Source: Exiguobacterium sp. RIT594 (lineage in GTDB: Bacteria; Bacillota; Bacilli; Exiguobacteriales; Exiguobacteriaceae). Taken from it: a DNA stretch of 64,000 bases. Numbering within the stretch: the stretch's first letter is position 1; each line of letters begins with the position of its first letter. Where the stretch lies: assembly GCF_003339585.1 (NCBI RefSeq), contig NZ_QPKF01000002.1:1-64000 (forward strand), read 5' to 3'. Below are positions 59,952-64,000 of this stretch, piece by piece. A program made the position numbers and the translations under genes. The notes beneath the pieces were generated by a model. The model saw only the letters and a list, made by a program, of their open reading frames with translations, searched no databases and was not told the origin of the DNA.

Positions 59952-60869
59952 TTACTTTACCAGTTCTTCCATTTGTTCTTTTACATAACGGTTGCGCGGG
60001 TGTTCCCGGCATTCGTCTGAACAAGAACGCATCACTTTCGGTTCACATTCTTCACAGCAGAAGTGTTGACGATTACATTCCGGATTTGCACAGTTCACGT
60101 ATCGTGTTTCGTCTTTTCCACAGTAATAACAAGTCGAGACAACCGTTGGATTGACTTCGTTAACAGGTACTTGAATGCGTTCATCGAACACATACAATTC
60201 CCCTTCCCAGTCTTCTCCACGTGTCGCTTCATCTTTCCCATACATGACGACGCCGCCTTTTAAGTGGAAGATGTCGTCGCTGTTTTGACGTTTACGGAAA
60301 TATGCCGTGAATTTTTCACAACGGACACCGCCCGTACAATACGTCAGAACTTTTTTCCCTTCAAACAAGTGTTCATTTTCATCGAGCCATTGCGGAAATT
60401 CACGTGAGGCATCGACATCGACCTTGACGGCATTTTTAAAATGACCGAGATCGTATTCGTAGTTGTTCCGGACATCCAGAATGACGACATCTTCATTTTG
60501 CATCATGTTTTTCCACTCGGCCGGTTCAAGATACGCCGCATGTTCTTCCGGCACGTTGAATTCATCTTCAAAGCGCCATGTGACCAGTTCGCTTTTATAA
60601 CGAACGAAAATTTTCTTGAAGGCATGTTCGTCGACCTCATCGATTTTGAACTCGATGTCACTAAACCGTGGATCGGCAAGCAGGTCCTGCATGTATTGAT
60701 CGGTTTGTTCGACTGTTCCAGACAGTGTGCCATTGATTCCTTCCGGAGCAATCAGGATTCTTCCTTTGATGCCAAGCTCTTTGCAATAGGCAAGATGCTC
60801 TTTTGTTAATTGTTCCGCATTGTCGATTGGAACATACTTATAAAATAATAGTACGCGATAAGGTTTCAT
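59952..60869 (-). CDS. trhO: tRNA uridine(34) hydroxylase TrhO
   Basis: A 305-residue rhodanese-domain protein of the YceA/YbfQ family. N-terminal UPF0176 fold, central rhodanese with the cysteine in 'LTYCTGGVRCEKF', and a C-terminal Cys-rich zinc region (CYYCGKDE..., CCEECEP, CSDECREH). TrhO makes 5-hydroxyuridine at the tRNA wobble base. The ATG at 60869 follows TGAGGATT; an earlier in-frame ATG is inside that site. Confidence 0.93.
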   Translation of the reverse strand: MKPYRVLLFYKYVPIDNAEQLTKEHLAYCKELGIKGRILIAPEGINGTLSGTVEQTDQYMQDLLADPRFSDIEFKIDEVDEHAFKKIFVRYKSELVTWRFEDEFNVPEEHAAYLEPAEWKNMMQNEDVVILDVRNNYEYDLGHFKNAVKVDVDASREFPQWLDENEHLFEGKKVLTYCTGGVRCEKFTAYFRKRQNSDDIFHLKGGVVMYGKDEATRGEDWEGELYVFDERIQVPVNEVNPTVVSTCYYCGKDETRYVNCANPECNRQHFCCEECEPKVMRSCSDECREHPRNRYVKEQMEELVK

Positions 60870-60979
60870 AATCCTCATTGGCCCCCATGTCAGTTTTTTG
60901 CAGTAAAACGAACGTTGGCGAACGAAGCGTCATAGCTATTAGCTAGCTGGGAACGCCTGCAAAACGCACCCATTTAAGT

Positions 60980-61008
60980 ATAATACCAACTTCATTTGAA
61001 TTGTACAA
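60980..61008 (-). promoter_or_regulatory. Promoter of trhO with long leader
   Basis: TTGTAC - 17 bases - TATTAT on the minus strand. It gives a leader of about 100 nt before the start codon. That leader can form GGCG...CGCC and a TTCCCA / TGGGGG pairing close to the ribosome site. Confidence 0.6.
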
Positions 61009-61105
61009 TTGCCAGTTCAGCAGATGGTACGATAAAGTTTTTCCTTTCTGACGGGGAAAGAGTTAAAATAGAAATTAGCAGTTTATTTTGTAAGGAGGAT
61101 TCCGA

Positions 61106-61750
61106 ATGCTCCAAACCGTCCGTCAGTGGATTGAACAAATGATTACGTTTCTCCAGGATCTTCCGGGTGGTGCATCGACCGGATTGATTGCTCCTTTTCT
61201 GGAATCACTTTTTCCGTTCCTCCCGCTTGTTCTTATCATTTCCGCCAATGCAGCGACTTATGGCTTTTGGATGGGTGTACTCGTCTCTTGGGTCGGTAGT
61301 ATGCTCGGTTCTCTTGTCGTCTTTGCCTGTATCCGTTATTTATTTCGCCGCCCCGTCACGAGGTGGCTTGAACAACATAAAGCCGCCCAACAGTGGATTG
61401 AACGGGTTCGCCATATGAGTCCGATTTCGCTTGGTTTTTTCTTTTCCCTTCCGTTCATGCCGGCCTTTATCATTACAGCCATTTCTGCAATGATTCAACT
61501 GTCGCTTCGGACGTATTTGATTGCCGCTGGAGCAGGTCGACTGATCGTCGTCATCATCTTCTCGTTAATCGGTAAGGAGTGGTCGACGTTTTTGGAACGA
61601 CCGATCCGTCTTGTTTTTTTGTTCCTGATTTTACTTGCCATCTGGGGAGTCAGTCGTGGCGTCGAAGAAATCATCAAACGGCGCGCCCTCGCACGACGTT
61701 CGAAGTCACTACGTGATCTTGAACAGGAAATCGGGGACAATAACAAATGA
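61106..61750 (+). CDS. TVP38/TMEM64-type VTT-domain membrane protein
   Basis: A 214-residue protein with about five membrane segments. 'LESLFPFLPLVLIISANAATYGFWMGVLVSWVGSMLGS' is the VTT (SNARE-associated) signature, followed by 'FSLPFMPAFIITAISAM'. Members are linked to lipid scrambling or membrane homeostasis. AAGGAGGA precedes the ATG. Single-gene unit. Confidence 0.88.
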   Translation: MLQTVRQWIEQMITFLQDLPGGASTGLIAPFLESLFPFLPLVLIISANAATYGFWMGVLVSWVGSMLGSLVVFACIRYLFRRPVTRWLEQHKAAQQWIERVRHMSPISLGFFFSLPFMPAFIITAISAMIQLSLRTYLIAAGAGRLIVVIIFSLIGKEWSTFLERPIRLVFLFLILLAIWGVSRGVEEIIKRRALARRSKSLRDLEQEIGDNNK

Positions 61751-61763
61751 TATAACCAACTGT

Positions 61764-61794
61764 CGGCACATCCTCCATCAGGGTGTGTCTTTTA
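61764..61794 (+). terminator. Terminator of the VTT gene
   Basis: GGCACAtCCT - CCATC - AGGgTGTGTC followed by TTTTAATT. Confidence 0.75.
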
Positions 61795-61909
61795 ATTATG
61801 CGGATTTCAACGTTTTTTATTCATTTCCCTTTATTTTTCCAGGCAGGACTTTTGAATCATTTTTTCATATTAATATGTTTTTAAAATAACGTTCACATTT
61901 TGTTCAACA

Positions 61910-61925
61910 TTGAAAACGCTTACAA
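61910..61925 (+). promoter_or_regulatory. CcpA cre site
   Basis: TTGAAAACGCTTACAA matches the catabolite-responsive element (TGWAARCGYTWNCW). It lies about 120 nt before the DUF485 gene and overlaps a TACAAT box, so CcpA would repress the symporter operon when sugars are plentiful. The rest of the 294-base gap shows no gene. Confidence 0.78.
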
Positions 61926-62044
61926 TAAAATGGTAAGACCAATATTAATATAATATCTCGAATTCCCCCTTCTAAATTAGGATAGATTTTCCAAAGGAAC
62001 TGTCTCTATAATGAATTTAAATTCATTTTCAAAGGAGGCGTCTC

Positions 62045-62371
62045 ATGCACCAGGTATCTGAAACAGCGAAGACGGAAACGACACGCTCTGCCCAGACAAT
62101 CGTAGAAAGTGCATCGTTTAAACAATTGATGCGCGAAAAAAATGCATTCATCTTACCGGCCATTGTATTTTGTCTCATTTTTTATTTTACGCTTCCCATC
62201 ATGACCAGCTATTTTACCTTCTTGAATCGGCCATTACTTGGTGATATCACAGGGGCTTGGTTATTTGCTTTCCTGCAGTTCATCATGACGTGGACGTTTT
62301 GTACGCTTTATAACAAAAAAGCACGTTCGTTTGATCGATTGGTCGAACAGATCAAGGAGGAATCACGATGA
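62045..62371 (+). CDS. DUF485 membrane protein, symporter partner
   Basis: A 108-residue protein with two membrane segments ('FILPAIVFCLIFYFTLPIMTSYFT' and 'GAWLFAFLQFIMTWTFCTLY') and the short N-terminal soluble part of the DUF485 family (YjcH-like). These proteins are always next to acetate-type solute symporters. AAAGGAGGCG precedes the ATG; the stop overlaps the symporter start as ATGA. Confidence 0.92.
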   Translation: MHQVSETAKTETTRSAQTIVESASFKQLMREKNAFILPAIVFCLIFYFTLPIMTSYFTFLNRPLLGDITGAWLFAFLQFIMTWTFCTLYNKKARSFDRLVEQIKEESR

Positions 62372-63924
62372 ACTATACCGCTGTCGCCCTATTCGCTGCG
62401 ATTGTCGGGTTAACACTCGTCATTACATATTTCGCTGCCCGTAAAACAAAGACGGCGAATGATTTTTATACTGCGGACGGTGGCTTGACCGGTGCTCAAA
62501 ACGGTATCGCCATTGCCGGTGACTATATGTCTGCGGCTTCCTTCCTCGGAATTGCCGGAATGATCGCCCTGGCCGGATTCGACGGATTTTTTTATTCGAT
62601 CGGTTTTCTCGTTGCCTATCTTGTTGTTCTCTATCTCGTTGCCGAACCGTTGCGCAACTTAGGAAAATACACGATGGCTGATATGATTGCTGCCCGTTTT
62701 AATGCCTCGAAAGTTCGGGGTGTCGCAGCGATGAACTCGATTGTTATTTCCATTTTCTACATGATTGCGCAATTGGTCGGAGCTGGTGCTTTGATTGAGT
62801 TGTTACTCGGAATTCCATATACGACAAGTGTCATCATCGTCGGTATTCTGATGACTGTGTACGTTGTGTTTGGCGGGATGACGGCCACCTCATGGGTGCA
62901 AATCATCAAAGCGATTTTGTTGATGGCCGGTACAGCCGTCATTTCCTTCATGGTATTTGCTAAATTCGACTTCTCGATCATGAAGATGTTCTCGGAAGTG
63001 AAACAAGCCACACCGCTCGGTGACTCCTTCTTGAATCCCGGTAATAAGTTTAAGTTACCGCTCGATACGATTTCCTTAAACTTGGCACTTGTTCTCGGAA
63101 CAGCCGGCTTGCCGCATATCTTAATCCGCTTCTTTACGGTTAAAGATGCACCGACTGCCCGGAAATCCGTTGTTTATGCGACCTGGATCATCGGTGCGTT
63201 TTATATCTTAACGATTTTCCTCGGCTTTGGAGCCGCTGCCTTCGTTGGAGCAGATGACATCATCGCTGCGAATGCAGCCGGTAATATGGCGGCACCTCTC
63301 CTTGCGCAGGCGCTTGGCGGAGACTTACTGTTCGCCTTCGTTGCGGCTGTTGCTTTTGCGACCATCCTTGCCGTTGTGGCCGGACTGGTTTTATCGGCTG
63401 CTTCCGCCTTTGCTCATGATTTTTACAGTCATATCCTGCGTAAAGGACAAGCAACGGAAAAAGAACAAATGACGGCTGCACGCCTCGCTTCCATTGCCGT
63501 CGCACTCGTTTCGATGGTACTGGCGTTATTTGCACAATCAATGAACGTCGCTTTCCTTGTTTCATTGGCCTTTGCAGTTGCAGCCAGTGCTAACCTGCCC
63601 GTCATTTTGCTGACGATTTTCTGGCGCCGTTTCAATACTGGCGGAGCTGTCACAGGTATGGTCGTCGGTCTTTTCTCTTCACTGCTTCTCGTCGCGCTCA
63701 GTCCAAATATCTGGGCAGTCGACGGTTCAGCCTTATTCGTCGGGGAAGCGTTATTCCCACTGTCGAATCCGGGAATTGTTTCGATTCCACTTGGTTTTCT
63801 AGGTGCGATCGTCGGAACACTTGTTACAAAATCGGACGAAGTGGCCGGTAACTTCGAACGTATTCTTGTCAAAGCCAATACCGGTATTGATACAGCAACT
63901 GAAGTTGCGGCATCAAAAGAATAA
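62368..63924 (+). CDS. Acetate-type sodium:solute symporter (ActP-like)
   Basis: A 518-residue SSS-family transporter with about thirteen membrane segments. 'NDFYTADGGLTGAQNGIAIAGDYMSAASFLGIAG' and 'TAGLPHILIRFFTVKDAPTARKS' are the ActP/YjcG signatures. It most likely imports acetate or a short carboxylate with Na+ or H+. With the cre site this is an overflow-metabolite re-uptake operon. AAGGAGGA precedes the ATG. Confidence 0.92.
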   Translation: MNYTAVALFAAIVGLTLVITYFAARKTKTANDFYTADGGLTGAQNGIAIAGDYMSAASFLGIAGMIALAGFDGFFYSIGFLVAYLVVLYLVAEPLRNLGKYTMADMIAARFNASKVRGVAAMNSIVISIFYMIAQLVGAGALIELLLGIPYTTSVIIVGILMTVYVVFGGMTATSWVQIIKAILLMAGTAVISFMVFAKFDFSIMKMFSEVKQATPLGDSFLNPGNKFKLPLDTISLNLALVLGTAGLPHILIRFFTVKDAPTARKSVVYATWIIGAFYILTIFLGFGAAAFVGADDIIAANAAGNMAAPLLAQALGGDLLFAFVAAVAFATILAVVAGLVLSAASAFAHDFYSHILRKGQATEKEQMTAARLASIAVALVSMVLALFAQSMNVAFLVSLAFAVAASANLPVILLTIFWRRFNTGGAVTGMVVGLFSSLLLVALSPNIWAVDGSALFVGEALFPLSNPGIVSIPLGFLGAIVGTLVTKSDEVAGNFERILVKANTGIDTATEVAASKE

Positions 63925-63931
63925 TCCCCTT

Positions 63932-63964
63932 AACGGCTCCTTCAACACCCTTGAAGGAGCCGTT
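63932..63964 (+). terminator. Terminator of the symporter operon
   Basis: AACGGCTCCTTCAA - CACCC - TTGAAGGAGCCGTT, a perfect 14-bp stem; a short T-run follows. Confidence 0.85.
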
Positions 63965-64000
63965 CCCTTTTACATTTTGCGAATGGATTGCCATACTAAC

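Overview
The window looks like a chromosomal segment of a moderate-GC, rod-type Firmicute, and the gene content points to Exiguobacterium or a close relative. The evidence is as follows. The left end keeps the Bacillus subtilis order rhomboid - acpS - alr - ndoAI/ndoA - rsbVW/sigB - tex - SprT-like - tRNA cluster. Ribosome binding sites are strong AGGAGG types. Control elements are of Firmicute kinds: a T-box, an S-box (SAM-I) riboswitch, and Zur, Fur, Rex, CcpA and SigB sites. The species call is an inference. I see no phage, intact insertion sequence or CRISPR array.

Layout. 1-1.2 kb: ten tRNA genes on the minus strand behind tandem promoters, with an rRNA-leader-like stretch at the left edge. 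1.2-7.8 kb (minus): SprT-like, tex, the SigB regulon core (rsbV-rsbW-sigB behind a SigB-type promoter), a MazEF-type toxin-antitoxin pair, alr and acpS. 7.8-14.5 kb: rhomboid protease, small stress-type proteins, pterin dehydratase, NAD salvage (pncA-pncB), a phosphatase and an esterase. 14.5-17.2 kb: Zur-type zinc-binding lipoprotein and a SAM-riboswitch-controlled NhaC-family transporter, probably MetT for methionine. 17.5-23.2 kb: aldo/keto reductase, alanine symporter, and a four-domain persulfide enzyme behind a promoter that carries a CsoR/CstR-like operator. 23.3-23.9 kb: a YbjN protein.

23.9-32.2 kb is the most distinctive part. A promoter with a near-perfect Fur box in its spacer drives eight tightly packed genes: a helical-repeat lipoprotein, a UDP-sugar epimerase, an AglD/LPG-synthase-like membrane protein, a membrane phosphodiesterase, a DPM1-like glycosyltransferase, a secreted helical domain with a C-terminal anchor, an FTR1/EfeU iron permease and a GT-C-like membrane protein. 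I read this as an iron-starvation operon joining ferrous/ferric iron import to extracytoplasmic glycosylation or glycolipid synthesis. I know of no description of such a system.

32.2-44.8 kb: a Bacillales-type intergenic repeat, an acetyltransferase, yitT behind a long structured leader with a mutually exclusive pairing at its ribosome binding site, a Rex-controlled NADH oxidase, a SigB-promoter SDR, maltose acetyltransferase, a secreted repeat protein with an ArlRS-like two-component system, an intramembrane protease, a MATE pump, an exonuclease and an Old Yellow Enzyme. 44.9-57.3 kb: MMPL transporter, hypothetical proteins, a small metalloprotease, pullulanase with an odd C-terminal membrane tail, yajQ, a hydroxybutyrate-dehydrogenase-like SDR with a divergent LysR gene, a carboxymuconolactone decarboxylase-like protein, a phosphoesterase, and argS under an arginine T-box. 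57.4-64 kb: diguanylate cyclase, esterase, tRNA hydroxylase TrhO, TVP38-type membrane protein, and an acetate-type symporter with its DUF485 partner next to a cre site.

Start codons were often moved inward from the longest open frame because the upstream start lay inside the ribosome binding site. No stretch above 300 bases lacks a call except parts of 33758-34176 and 57013-57417, which are described as a structured leader and a T-box.
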